NCBI GenBank assembly: GCA_905221605.1
Contig: CAJNDS010001924.1
Location: 641,001 to 705,000, forward strand
Source of the DNA: Symbiodinium natans
Taxonomy: Eukaryota > Sar > Dinophyceae > Suessiales > Symbiodiniaceae
Direction: 5' to 3'
DNA: 64,000 nt
A program made the translations under genes and the position numbers. The first letter of the stretch is position 1. Each line of letters begins with the position of its first letter. Positions 1 to 11,534 of the stretch are shown one piece after another. The notes under the pieces are model-generated. The model worked only from the letters and a program-made list of their open reading frames with translations, did no database searches and was not told the origin of the DNA.

Positions 1-1876
1 GGACTGAGCAGCTTCTGAGGCAAATGAGATAAAGAGAATGCTATTCGAACTCTTATGGTACCAAGGTCAACCGTCGTACGGGGAGGATGGTGCTATTAAG
101 TAGTTCGTTCTAACTAGTTCTTTTCTGTGCTTTGGGCATGTAGCTTGTTGGGAGCTTAGTAAGGGGAAGCTAACACCCAAGAGCTTTCGGATCTCGGGAC
201 TGCTGCTTTAAAGCTTCAAGGCAGCAGATTGGTGGCAGCATACCGTGACACTACCAGCATGGGCTATAAAGGGCCTTATATGCCCCCCCAAACCAACCCT
301 ATCAAGGGCCTTTTGAAGGGGGTTATACCGTACAATAGCCCTTGAAGGTAGAGCATCCTCAAGACTCAACTCTCAGCATCTTGGTAGCCCAGTAACCATA
401 TTGTAGTATGGGCACCCTTTTTTGGGGGTTGGTTAATTTACAAGGGAACCCCTAACCAAAAAAAAGGTAAAGGGTACCACTGGGTTACCAGAACCCTTCG
501 TTGTTATTATTAATTAGCCGTGAGATTGAATAGGCAACCCCATGAAACTCGGGGGATCAAGCATTAAGGCCTCGAGGTAGTGCGCGCGAAGGACCAGCCT
601 GGGGCGAGTTCGGGCGAGCTCGGGGCTTCGGAGGAAGTGAGCTGTTGCAGTGCCCCATCAGTGGAGAAGCTGCTAGGACGAAAGGGGCCGGGGGGATGGG
701 GGGGAGAGAACATGATGGCCGCCCACATCCCGCCACAATCGCTGGCTTCAGGTGGACCAGTCTTTGAGTCGTCCCCTTGCACCAAGGAAGCAGCACTCGT
801 AGGCACAAACCTCGCCTAGCCACCCCGCAGACATCGCTTGGGTTTTTTGTGGGTTGAGTTTTGGGCCCTGGTTTGAGCCTTTGCCTAAATACTGTCCACT
901 GAGGGGTAATGGAGTAGTGACATGGCCACGGCTTAAAGTTCAGGATATTTCCAGTCGGCTTTGGCCTCCGAGCTCAAGGCAGCCTTGGTCGTGGCTTTTG
1001 GGATCCAGATCCATCGAATGTCACGGTCTGCACCCCGCTAGAAGAGCCGCCCCCTCCCCCCCGCCCCCCCGGTTCCGAGGGCCAAGCCGGAGGACGTCGA
1101 CCGACACGTGAGGAGGCAGAATCATGGTAGCCTCAGCAAGCATTCATCCGCTCGTGCTATACAGAAACTACAGCCCGGTCCATGAAAGTGCAATGGCTAA
1201 CAGGCTTCGACGCAGAAGTTCGAGAGCAGGCACAAGACCTAGCAGCGACAAGTCAAACATGAACGGAAGAAGCGGCATCCGTTCTTCCCCAAACCTGGTA
1301 CCGAACAAAAGAGTTAACTCAACCCTCCAACTTTCGAACTCTGCAGGCAACAAACCCCACAGCCAAAACCCAAAGCTCTGAATCCGAAGAGGGTTTCACA
1401 GGCTTGGGGCACAGCTGGTGCTGCGTCGCGCTCGAAGCCCAATGCAGGGTTCCTCCGCAGAACCTGCAGAGTGCTGAAAGCTGCGCACGTGAGGGGAGTG
1501 AAAGGAGGGCGGGGCTGAGAATCGCAGATTTAAGGGTTCAGGATTCATGGAGGGGTCACCACTATCTCCCCTCACAAGGATCAGAGGTCTTGTGCCACGC
1601 CAAAGCTGCACCAAGAACTTGATTCCCGGTCCCAAGCAGAGGGGGTAGAGGCCCCCACCAGCCGATGTGCTCCAATCGACTCTGTCTGCCTTGGTGGTGG
1701 TGGCGGTGGTGGAAGGCACAGGTGCTACTAAGGTCGGAGTGTCGTGCTGGGGGCTATCGGGAGCTCAGGGCTTTCGGTTCAGCATTTTAAGGTTGTTGCG
1801 TTCTGTGCACATCCCTTCCACGGATGTGTCATGAGCAACATCCAAAACCTGAAGTCCGAAACTTCCGAAGCCCAAA
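1..1876. other. No supported gene; short MITE-like hairpins
   Basis: Around 285-350 and 410-500 are small palindromic segments rich in GGGGCC/ACCCC and TTAAT, similar in style to the MITE-like elements elsewhere in the window. The longer open frames at 557-1720 are GC-rich, in conflicting frames, and have no motif or splice support. Confidence 0.5.
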
Positions 1877-1878
1877 GC

Positions 1879-1903
1879 GCACACACACACACACACACAC
1901 CCA

Positions 1904-1951
<48 letters not shown>

Positions 1952-1970
1952 TGCACGCACGCACACACAA
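1879..1970. repeat. (CA)n then (CGCA)n microsatellite
   Basis: Pure CA dinucleotides pass into CGCA tetranucleotides and back to CA. Open frames reading HTHTHT or ACVRAC here are artefacts of the repeat. Confidence 0.97.
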
Positions 1971-3044
1971 ACTGAGGCTCCTACGATGTGGAAAACTGCA
2001 CGTCAGCATGTTCCCCTTCGCGTTCGAGCTTGTGAAGCTTTGGGGAACAGGAGGGCAGCTGGCAAGCCACGGGTTAAGAAGACATTGCACATCGTTGCAT
2101 CGTGGGACAGGCGACCGGCACGTGTGTAGGGGTCTCGTACGCCCCCCACCATAGAACTCTGACATGTCATGAAAACCTAGCACACGATGCGCGCTACGAT
2201 GCATGCTAGGCTGACACCTTGCTGGTCCCGCGCTAGATTTCCTGCGGGATCCAACCAGTCCCCATCTTGAATATGCAGCGGTAATTTAAACAGGGGTTGA
2301 GGACACCACCGCTCTGCAAGCCAAACGTTATGAGGCAGAACATCTTCTCGTTAGGATTCTGCGGGGGCGAGGGGTCACTTGAGTTCTGAGCCTAAACCCT
2401 GTCAAATCCCAAGCATTCTACAAAACCTACAAAACCTTGACAACCAACGAAAACAAAATAGACCTGCACCATAGAAGCAGGCCAGGAAGGTGCAATCCCA
2501 CAATCCGCAGCACATTGATCACGGACCTGTGCAACCCCCTGTCTCCTAATTGGAAGCAGCAGCTCAACACAAATCTCCCTAAACCCTAAACCCCAAACCC
2601 CAAACCCTAAACCCCAAACCCTAAACCTAAACCGAAACCTACCAAAGTTGGATTCTGACTGAACCTTGGCTTGGCGCCTGCATCGAATACCGCAGCAAGC
2701 CGCAGGGACAAATCAGTTGGTGTCGCCGGCCGGGGCTGAAAGAAATGGGCTTTGGGGATTCTAGTTTTTTAGGATTTAGGATTGAGGGCTTAGGGTTTAA
2801 AGGACTGGTGGGTTGGATCCCTGCCCCCTGATACTCACCCACGAGAATCAAAAATCCCCACCCGCAATGTGGGGTTGTCAGATTTTCAGGCAGCCGGTGT
2901 CCCGGCCGGTCGCCTCGCCTGGTCCACCCTGCCCACCCATAGAAACCCCCAAAAAAGTCCCTGCCGAGAATCTTTCCGAGAATCTCATGAGTGCCACGCC
3001 TAGATCAAGCCCGCAAAGAGTCTCGCCGAGCTATCGCTGGAGTG
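1971..3044. other. No supported gene; degenerate telomere-type text at 2581-2637
   Basis: 2581-2637 holds CCCTAAA with CCCCAAA variants. The rest has no splice-framed coding text that I can support. Confidence 0.5.
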
Positions 3045-3550
3045 CCCCCCCCCCCCCCCCCCCCCGAGTATTTGGAGAGTACCATTCTTCGCAAAAGCCC
3101 ACAAAAGTCCCGCCGAGTACCCTGGAGCCCCAGCCCTGTCCCTGGACTGCCCCCAGAGGCCACAAAGAATCCCTTGGCCCCAGCCCAAAGATCCCAAGAG
3201 CATTTGCCAAGAGACCTGCCGAGTATCCTTGGAGCACCCACTTCTAGAGGAGCCGGCAGAGGCCCGCCCAGTTTCCCTAAAGTGGGCTCCCAGCGGGGCA
3301 AGGCTCAGGGGATAAGGTTTCCGTTTTGGGTTGCAGGTTTAGGGTATAGCATAGGGGTTGCGCACAGAAGAAGACCTAATTGAAAACACTTTCCGGCCGG
3401 AACGACTTCTGGACTGGGCGGAGGGGGTTTCGCCTTAGGGGAAGCGCAGCGCATATGTTGCTTAGATGTTTACAGCTTTCGGGGGGGGGGGGGGGGGCTG
3501 AAATTTGTTTGCTTCTTGTTTTTTTTTTTTTTTTTTTTTTGGGGGGGGGT
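3045..3550. repeat. Long homopolymers: C21, G17, T22-G9
   Basis: A run of C covers 3045-3065, G covers 3481-3497, T covers 3519-3540 and G covers 3541-3549. Between them (2940-3250) a degenerate repeat containing GCCGAGTAT/GCCGAGTACCCTGGAGC recurs about four times. Confidence 0.9.
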
Positions 3551-3804
3551 CTGGCTCTGCGTTGAATGAGCCTGACTGATGATTTGTGCATGCTACGATG
3601 TAGTACCCTAGACTACATGTCTAAGATGCAAGTAAGAGCGCAAACTGACTTGCAACCTCCTTCGGCAGAAGACTTGAAGCTGCAATGGGGGGGGGGGGGA
3701 CGTTCTGATTGTTGCGTCGGTCCGCATTCTCACAGATTCTCACCCGTCTCATGCCCATACAAGTGCTCTTCACAACACATGCCAATTGCGTGCCGCAAGC
3801 CCCC

Positions 3805-4046
3805 ACCCTAACCCTAAACCCTATAAACCCTATAAACCCTATAAACCCTATAAACTCTATAAACCCTATAAACCCTATAAACCCTATAAACCCTATAAAC
3901 CCTATAAACCCTATAAACCCTATAAACCCTATAAACCCTATAAACCCTATAAACCCTCTAAACCCTCTAAACCCTCTAAACCCTATAAACCCTATAAACC
4001 CTATAAACCCTGTAAACCCTCTAAACCCTATAATCCTTATACCCTC
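3805..4046. repeat. 9-bp minisatellite CCCTATAAA, about 25 copies
   Basis: The unit is the telomere-type CCCTAAA with TA inserted. Blocks of CCCTCTAAA and one CCCTGTAAA occur near the right end. Being 9 bp, it leaves all frames open (PINPINP, KPYKPYK), which are not genes. Confidence 0.97.
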
Positions 4047-4228
4047 AACCCTCTTTCACATACACTCAAGATCGCCATGCAGTTGCTGCCGCTAATTGCA
4101 CTTCGAAAGCCTTAGGCCCAAAAGCTGTTTAACTTCAAAACCTGGGCCCTAGGTCATCAACATCCCTTTGCTCCAAAGCATCCTAGAGCATCCCAAAGAA
4201 CCCCAAAGCCCTAAATCTGTTCACATCG

Positions 4229-4440
4229 GTTTAGGGTTTAGGGTTTAGGGTTTAGGGTTTAGGGTTTAGGGTTTAGGGTTTAGGGTTTAGGGTTTAGGGT
4301 TGAGGGCATTTTAGCTGCTCACTGCTTCAGCGCCTGCTCCGGAAGGGCATCCGGCAGAGGCCTTTCCCCAAGGCTCGCAGCTTTCGCTCTCAGGGCTTCC
4401 CTAAACCCTAAACCCTAAACCCTAAACCCTAAACCCTAAG
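4229..4440. repeat. Opposed telomere-type arrays TTTAGGG (4229-4301) and CCCTAAA (4401-4440)
   Basis: About ten TTTAGGG units on the plus strand and five to six in the opposite orientation 100 bp away, flanking the possible terminal exon at 4319-4400. Confidence 0.97.
4319..4400 (-). CDS. Possible C-terminal exon spliced from a telomere-type array
   Basis: The frame reads EALRAKAASLGERPLPDALP then EQALKQ and TGA at 4321-4319. Immediately upstream on the coding strand is TTTAGGG array (4440-4401), whose last TTTAG could serve as acceptor (TTTAG|GG). Composition is protein-like, with no low complexity. No family is recognised. Confidence 0.4.
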
Positions 4441-5530
4441 GGGCCGAGACTTCTGAACCAGCTTCGCCTGAGGCCATAGCTCTCACAACTCGGGGGTCCG
4501 GTGGCCTTGCTACGGTTTGTTGCTGCAGAGCTGAATACTAACTAGCTACATCTAGTTAGGTTCAGGTACTTAGTCTTCCGGGCTTAAGCTACGGACCTCT
4601 TTTTTGTGGGCTCCCGAGGCCGCTCGCATTCCAGCCATTCCGATCCCAAAGCGCGATGGCGGCTAATGGTGGCTGTTGATACCCAGGCCGTCAGAAACGC
4701 AAAAAAATCAAGAACGATTCCACCCAAAACCGTACGGATCGTGGTGAAAGAACAAGCCTGGCCCGTCAATGCTAGAACTGCCTTCTGCAAGCCAATCTGC
4801 AAGCCCTCCTTCCTAAGTTCGATTGGTTGCAAAATCAGAAGAAGCCAGGTGCCCGGCGTGTGAGGGTACCATTCCAACGCCAACATGATGTTGGCGAAGG
4901 GCTCAAACTCCAGCTATTACAGTGTCTTGTGTCGAGGGTGGCTGGTGTAAGAGGCTCGCGCCCACCCAATAGCAAATACCACTTGGTACAATCCTATCTT
5001 TGTACAGTCATTGACTGGGATGAACCAACTCAGAAAGCAGACTGTGAGCCATGCGCGTCGGGCTTCAAAGTCAGTCGGTGTGCAGGGCTCAGCTTGCCAT
5101 CCTCGTGTTTGAAGCTTCAAGCCCCAATGAGTAACCCGACGACGACGGCGACAGTCGAACTTCTAACTTCTAGCTTCTGGCTTCTGGCTTCTAGCTTCTG
5201 ACATCTAACTTTCTACTTTTCCTTCTCCTTCTACTTCTACCTTCTACTTCTCCTTCTACTTCTACTACTTCCACTTCCATTTCCCCTACCCGCCGTAGAC
5301 GGGTTCAAACGCGCCGTCAACCGCAGATCGCGGACCGCGACGGTTGTTGACGCTCAGCGATTCGCAGTCGGGCAGCGCGTTGCAACCAGTTCTGTTTAGA
5401 TCCAAAATTGCAAACGACCTGCCTTGCACAGACTTGGGCGCCAGGCAAAAAGTTTAAAATTGAGGGCTTAGGGTACGCCACTTCACCGACTCGAGCGTTC
5501 ACCCTTGGTCAACCCTTCTCCTCGCCTCCT
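4441..5530. other. No supported gene; polypyrimidine microsatellite at 5158-5285
   Basis: 5158-5285 is made of CTTCTA/CTTCTGG units. The rest contains no coding text with splice support on either strand. Confidence 0.5.
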
Positions 5531-5746
5531 ACCCTAAACCCGAAACCCGAAACCCTAAACCCTAAGCCCTAAACCCTAAGCCCTAAACCCTAAACCCCCA
5601 AAGAAGAGCATGCCTGGAGTGCCCACCCCCAGCAACTTAAGTGCAGAGTCCCGCCACAAAATCCTGCTGCGAAGTATGCTCCCCGATTCGGGACTTCGTA
5701 AGTTCTAGGGCCCTGTTTAGGGTTTAGGGTTTAGGGTTTAGGGTTA
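5531..5746. repeat. Telomere-type arrays CCCTAAA (5531-5597) and TTTAGGG (5714-5746)
   Basis: The first array contains CCCGAAA and CCCTAAG variants; the second is short and in the opposite orientation. Confidence 0.95.
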
Positions 5747-6232
5747 CAGGGTGGGGCACATCGACCCGACAGCGGACTTGTTAGACTTTAAGGACAACAT
5801 GGCCGTCATCGTGTGACGCGACGATCCGCATGCGCAACATGGAAACCTACGATCCTCAAGACGAAAACCCTGAAAAAGACCCAAAGCCAAGGGCCAGTCA
5901 TGGACATCAGCACAGCAACCATGCCCAAGCTGCTGTAACAATTGCACTGGGCACTGTGGTACCGTAGCGACAAACAGTTGCTGCAGTTTTGCCATGAACA
6001 TGATCGTTTCAGCAGCTGTCACCCGCATTTTTGGTATGATCCCATGGGGCGCGCGCACTCTAGCACCCTTCCTTCCCCCCACCCGTCTTCTTTTGCCACA
6101 AGTGCGGCTAGGGGCTCGCAGCCTCTTGCAGCAACCTCAGTGAAAGTCGCACTGTTCGAGTCTCAAAGTCCGCCACATCAAGGTATGGAAAACGCCATAA
6201 GAGGAGCCATGCAGGCAGGCAAGGTCGAAGGG

Positions 6233-6332
6233 CCCTAAACCCTAAACCCTAAACCCTGAACCCTGAACCCTGAACCCTAAACCCTAAACCCTAAACCCTA
6301 AACCCTAAACCCTAAACCCTAAACCCTAAACC
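6233..6332. repeat. Telomere-type array CCCTAAA
   Basis: About fourteen units, three of them CCCTGAA in a block, so the variant spread within the array. Confidence 0.97.
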
Positions 6333-6416
6333 GGGGCCCCGAGCCGTTCGGGCTCCACGGCTTCCACCAGCTTGTCAGGTGCCCGGTGGTTCGACCTCGT
6401 ACCGTGCTAATAAAAA

Positions 6417-6546
6417 TAGGGGCCTGAATAATTACAACAGGGCTTAGGGTTTAGGGTTTAGGGTTTAGGGTTTGGGGTTTAGGGTTTAGGGTTTAGGGTT
6501 AAGGGACCCTAAGGGAATACTATTAGTAATTATTCAGACCCCTATA
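6417..6546. mobile_element. MITE-like element (family 1) containing a telomere-type array
   Basis: The ends are inverted repeats: TAGGGGCCTGAATAATTA and the complement of TAATTATTCAGACCCCTA. The interior, which in other copies reads TAGGGTTTTGGGGG, is replaced by TTTAGGG units (6441-6500). Confidence 0.75.
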
Positions 6547-6574
6547 CTACAGTATCTGGTGGTCTTCCCAAATT

Positions 6575-6705
6575 AGGGGTACCTTACTTGGGGTCCCTAT
6601 TTGGGGTTTAGGGATATGAGGGGTACTTTCTTGGGGCCCTCACTATAAGGGAATCCTACTATTTGGGGTCGATTTTAGGTGCCCCTCTTTTCGTAAACCT
6701 CCATG
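6575..6705. mobile_element. MITE-like element (family 2), degenerate
   Basis: It carries the family 2 core: GGGGTACCTTA, ATAAGGGAATCCTACTATTTGGGG and a CGTAAACC end, in inverted order relative to the copy at 62983. Confidence 0.55.
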
Positions 6706-7242
6706 TTGCAGTACGTATGGTAATGGGTGGTTATACCTGCAACTCCAGTTGTCGTTGGTTTTTGGTTCCACCTGCTTTTTTGGGAGGGGGCAGATTCCGA
6801 TTTAACAGGCGTGCTCGGTTTTTACGGGCGTGGTCTGGGAGAGTCTGGGCTTGGGGGGGTTGGGGAACCTCGAAGGCACAATGAACCCGGCCTTGAACCT
6901 GAAGCTACAAGACCGCAGAACAAGCCCGGAAGAGGTAACCCCCGAGGGCCTATCCCTCAATCCAATAAAACAAAGATCAGAAACCCAACGCCGCTCAAGG
7001 CCGATAAGCCCTGCATTCCAGCCGAAACGCGGAGCCCCCCACACTCCAAAACACATAGACCCTGCCCCAATCTCTAAAACAAAAAAAGCACGAAGCCCTC
7101 GAACCCCAAACCCTCGACGTCCCAAAAGTACTGAATCGCAGATCCCTGAAAGCCCCCCAAAAGCCCAAAACCCTGACGGCTGAGTTTCCAAAGCCAGAAG
7201 CACAGATCCCAAGCTTTGCAAACCCTTAGAATGCCACCTGAA

Positions 7243-7472
7243 GTAGGGTTTAGGGTTTAGGGTTTAGGGTTCAGGGTTTAGGGTTTAGGGTTTAGGCTCA
7301 GAACCCTGAAGTCCAAGTCTTGCGCCACGTGCTCATGCGGCTCAGCCAGCGCCTTGCCTCCAAGTCAACAAACTCCGGACAAGCAATTGCGGGGTTTAGG
7401 GCTTAGGGTTTAGGATTTGAGGTTTAGGGTTTAGTGTTTAGGGTTTAGGTTTTAGGGTTTAGGGTTTAGGGT
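7243..7472. repeat. Two TTTAGGG arrays (7243-7295, 7391-7472)
   Basis: Both are degenerate, with TTCAGGG, TTTAGTG and CTTAGGG units. The PPR-like exon fragment at 7326-7357 lies between them. Confidence 0.93.
7326..7357 (-). CDS. PPR-like exon fragment (ARRWLSRM)
   Basis: It encodes ARRWLSRMST after GACTTGGAG|GCA, with a GC donor possible (GCGCAA). The xRRWLSRM pattern fits PPR helix B. It is short, so the call rests on its place in the same strand and region. Confidence 0.42.
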
Positions 7473-7652
7473 AGCAAGGATCTGCGCAAAAGACTTCTAC
7501 AGCAGATCGGCGTTGAGTCTTCCAAATTTCAACCATGCTGTGGAGTTTCAGAAGTTTGGACAAACATGCCAAGGCGTGTTTAGGTTTGGTCCTTGGAGTA
7601 GGGCTACTTAGCCGTTAGCCATTTTTTGGGTAGGATTAGCTGTCATTCCCGA

Positions 7653-7681
7653 ACCCTAAACTCTAAACCCTAAACCCTAAG
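7653..7681. repeat. Short CCCTAAA array touching a PPR-like exon
   Basis: Four units. On the minus strand its first unit supplies the TAG that ends the exon 7677-7727. Confidence 0.9.
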
Positions 7682-7727
7682 TTATCAAGTTCCTGGCCTC
7701 GTCCAAGTCTCCGTGATCCAGGTAGCT
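7677..7727 (-). CDS. PPR-like terminal exon ending in a telomere-type array
   Basis: The acceptor is TTGTGCAG|AGC. It encodes SYLDHGDLDEARNLIT followed by TAG. The stop uses the first TTTAG of the adjoining telomere-type array (7681-7653). It could be a true end of a PPR protein, or the exon could end earlier at an unrecognised donor. Confidence 0.5.
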   Translation of the reverse strand, partial: SYLDHGDLDEARNLIT

Positions 7728-8053
7728 CTGCACAAGCCTTGGCAACGCACGGGGAGGCGCCGGCCGGCTGCCACAAAAGCTCCGAAAGCGTGCAGCGCTG
7801 TGATTGCGCAAAGGCGCCGACTTGTTATTATTCAGAGTATTATTGGTACTGCCAGGTTAAACCCTGATCTCTAAAATGCCGATATTTTCTCATGGCGTAA
7901 AGGCGGCTCTGGCGACAACAAAGCATCTTTCCTCCCATTTACGAGGAGTGAAGGTGCAAGCGGGCTTGCGACTTGAGACTTCTGAGCTTTGGAAGGGGTT
8001 GACAAGCAGGGTTTGACCGGGTAATGTGTATGTGGCCCAGTACCAAAGCACGA

Positions 8054-8150
8054 TGTAATAATATTACAATAATAACAATTGTAATCATAATGGGAAGAAT
8101 AATCGTAATAACAGTAATAGTAGTAATAATAATTCTCGTAATCATGAATC
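8054..8150. repeat. Degenerate AAT/TAA microsatellite
   Basis: A/T-rich text built on AATAAT and GTAATA. Frames with runs of Tyr or Ile are artefacts. Confidence 0.85.
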
Positions 8151-8286
8151 ATTCATAGGAGTCAAGCGTGGCCGAGTTGATCGGATCTCCGAGGTCCGAA
8201 ACAGGTAAGACCGCGGCGCAGTGTAACATCGAGCCTGGGGCTCGACACCTTCACCTTTGCCATCGAAGTGTCAAGAGGATCTTTGG

Positions 8287-8362
8287 GGTTTAGGGTTTAT
8301 AGGGTTAGAGGGTTTAGGGTTTAGGGTTTAGGGTTTGGGGTTTAGGGTTTAGGGTTTAGGGT
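8287..8362. repeat. Telomere-type TTTAGGG array
   Basis: About ten units, some altered. Confidence 0.94.
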
Positions 8363-8909
8363 GAGGGAATACCCACAAGGCCTGTCTGCACAGGCTTTAG
8401 GAGGTGACGAAGGAATGGCGCCTAACACCCAGTGGCTCGCGTAGTAACCGCTATAAACTGCGAGACCTTGAAGTTCAAAGACTCGAGCAAGCACCCGCAG
8501 TTCCCCCACAGACAACATCCTCAAACCCTCGGCCCCAAACAGACCCCGCAATGCTGAATTCCCGGCAGCTCATCAAGCTGCAAATTCTACAGCCTACAAG
8601 CTTCAAACACCTGAAGTCATATCATAAATCATTTCAGACTGCCGGCGGACACTCGCTACATTGGTTGTGGTACTTGAGTTCATGCTTTCACCTTCCGCGG
8701 CCAAGGAGCAGTATCTGACACTGACATATTTCGTCTAGCGGGCCAAGCGACTGTTGCTAGGCCTGAAACACCCAAATTCTCGACCTGTGACCCACATCCA
8801 AACCCTACATGCAAAAGCATACTCCCCAAACATCGCAACAATGAGGAACAAGTAATTCCAAAAAAACACATACCAAAGAAAAAAATCCTTCGCTGGGAGC
8901 CCCACCGAC

Positions 8910-8951
8910 CATCTGTGTGAGCCACTCCTCCGCACCCTGCAAGTCACCAGC
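8910..8951 (-). CDS. PPR exon (AGDLQGAEEWLTQM)
   Basis: It is exactly 42 nt, phase 0. The acceptor is CTCGAG|GCT and the donor ATG|GTCGGT. It encodes AGDLQGAEEWLTQM, a strict match to a dinoflagellate PPR helix B. Confidence 0.8.
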
Positions 8952-9059
8952 CTCGAGGGGTCGGCTTGCGAAGGTCGGCTCGGGCTTTCGGCAGCTGAGG
9001 GGGCGGCACAAATTAGAGCAAGATTTCGGGGGGTGCTTCTTGTAGAACTCGAAAGGGTC

Positions 9060-10140
9060 CATAAGGGAATCTCATTAGGCCACTAGAAATTCCACCCTTA
9101 TATTAATATTGATTGCATAGGAAGTCTGATTGAGAGGGGGGGGCTCTGTGGCTCCTTACCGGCTCTATTGCTTTGCCAGGTGATCCTGCAGAAACCCTGG
9201 TCTAGTTGGGCTAGCACCCGCGATGTCCAATTTGTGAACAGCATCTCCCAGGGGCCCACCCCGTCTTTCACAACCACGCAACTTGTTTTCATGTCTGCTC
9301 TGTTTCTCGCCGAAAGTGGCACTGCCCCCAAAACCCGCCAAATTGGCACAAATCTCGGAGAATCGGTTGTAATGTCCTGGGGTTTAATGTTCTGGTTTAA
9401 GGCGTCAACGCTCATGTGTTTCGTGTTTGGGCACGTCATTGGGGTCTCCTGGCCTCCACGTGCGCGAGGAAGACCTGAGACTATCGTGGCTTCTTGTCTC
9501 TGGTGGGACATGTTTGATACAAGGTAATCAACAACTGTCTTGGCTTCAGGGCATTTAGACTCGATTCTACTCGGTACAACAATTTGGCACAAGTTCGGAT
9601 GGCATCGCAGAGTGTGGGACGCAACATCAAAAATGAAGCCCCCAACATGCATCCACGACACGGCCATGAAACCTTCTTCAAAGCCAACCGATTGTCCTAA
9701 ACCCCGCAGCCCGAAACCTGTAGACTGCGCGCGGGTGGCCTCAGAGTAGGCCATGCTTATCTGGTCCAAAGGAAATTCGTTGTGTTTCCACCTTCGGCAG
9801 GCAGGCACAATATTCTTGCATTTCTGAATAGTCCTCACAGCGCTTTAGAAACTTCACTAAACCAGTAGCCGCTCAACGGCGAACACTGAACCACAGCACT
9901 GCCACACCACTCTAAACTTCTGAACCCTACATGCTTTGCGACACGGTGCCCCAACAACCTCATTTTGAATCGCCGTCCCCATGTTTAGCTTGGGTTTTAG
10001 GGCGAAAGCTGGTTCGCTGATAGCCAGGCCCTGTTCTAAACATGCAGGTGAGTTAGTCCTGTGGGCATTCTGGAAATTTGATGACTCAACGAAGCCACAC
10101 AACTACGAAACTCAGTTCACCGGTGTAGTCAATTCTCGGT
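9060..10140. other. No supported gene; one long open frame on the minus strand
   Basis: 9098-9838 is stop-free for 246 codons on the minus strand, with an ATG start 218 codons from the stop. It contains no motif I recognise and no splice sites, and overlapping frames are also long. I do not call it a gene. Confidence 0.4.
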
Positions 10141-11330
10141 CATGCATATCATGCATATATATATATATATATGCTAACCCCCCAAGACCAACCTCGAATA
10201 AACACATAGTACATGCCGGAGACCCATGGTGGCTCGTAAAATCATGATTGCGCTATTCAAATCTTGATTAAATACTACTGAAGTATCCTTGTTTTTTGTA
10301 CTTTCAATGGAAGATTCATTTCATATAAGTTGCATCAGTATTGCATGCGATGTTCGTCACGAGAACACGACAACTATATCTTAACGTGAGTGAGATGAGT
10401 ACTATCAGAAAGGACTTCAGTGCGGGCATCACTAGCACGAATATTTGATTGGAGTACAAGCAGGTTTCAGTACATAAAAGAGAAGTACTGCTGACGTGTG
10501 TATTGCATATTATGTCTAAAACGCACACATAGACAAGCCTGCAAATACATAGATCTCCTAGAAACGTAGAATTGTTTTACAAAGACGACTTGAGCACAAT
10601 GAACATGTGGACTAGATTGGACTATCAAACAAGCAGTTTTCACTACATAGGAATGAAACACTGCTCACGCACGAAGCAAATACCACTTGTACAGAATATA
10701 TTATGTCTAAAACGCACATAGACAAGCTTATACAATACATATTTTCTTAGAAACCAAATATTTGCCTTGTGAAGATCACAGCACTCGACAATTCACGAAT
10801 CCGAATACCTTGGGCGAATTTCTGGCGAAGTATGGACTTTGGGGTTTTCAGGTGTTTCGATACAAAGTATGCAATTTTCCTAAGCAACTCGTTATTTTTC
10901 TAAGACATTGTGCATTTTGCCAAGCGACATCTAATCAAATATGCAAATTAAATTCTATTGAATCACCCAGTACTTTTTTTTAAGCACACCTATGCAATAT
11001 TCATTGCATAGAAATCCAATACTAAGTACATACTGGCTTTGTCGATATAGTAGGAATTCCTATCTTCAGCTTGCTTCGAGTGAGCAATGAGGGACAGCCG
11101 GGACAGCTAGTGGGATACTCGCCACAAAACCCCCCATAAGCAAGACTTGGAGTTTGCATAACCCAAAAATGCAGCGGACTTATTTTACAGCGGAACACAT
11201 TATTACTATAAATAGTAGCCACAATAATATTGTTACAGGAACTGCGGTCGAAAACCCTGAGTCCTGGCGACCACTGAATTTGCAACGCGTCACCTATCCC
11301 ATTTCCAGATTCCTGCTTCATTTGTAGTTT
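10141..11330. other. A/T-rich island with a duplicated block
   Basis: The region is clearly A/T-richer than its surroundings. An (AT)n tract lies at 10151-10173. The motif TATGTCTAAAACGCAC...ATAGACAAGC occurs at about 10511 and 10703, inside two diverged copies of a block of roughly 100-190 bp. No coding text is supported. Confidence 0.6.
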
Positions 11331-11534
11331 TTTGTTTCGCTGCTTCTATGGGACCCAAATGAGTCATTTATCAGGCACGCACGCGATTGGCTGCTTCGAA
11401 CTCCTGGGATTTGCTGAAGCGTTTGCACGCAGACAGCACGTGGCACGACTAGCTCCTCCCTACTGCTACCCCTTAATTGCTATGCTCCAGTAAGTCCTGT
11501 CATGCATGAGACCGGACATGCGTCCTGAAACCTG

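Noticed and set aside
1744-2204. Open frames with HTHTHARTHART or ACVRACVRAC
   Set aside because: Translation of the CA/CGCA microsatellite; no conserved flanks or splice sites.
3709-4115. Frames reading INPINPINP and KPYKPYKPY
   Set aside because: Translation of the 9-bp CCCTATAAA minisatellite.
8160-8225. tRNA-like start GTGGCCGAGTTGATCGG
   Set aside because: No matching anticodon arm, TTC loop or acceptor stem could be folded by eye.
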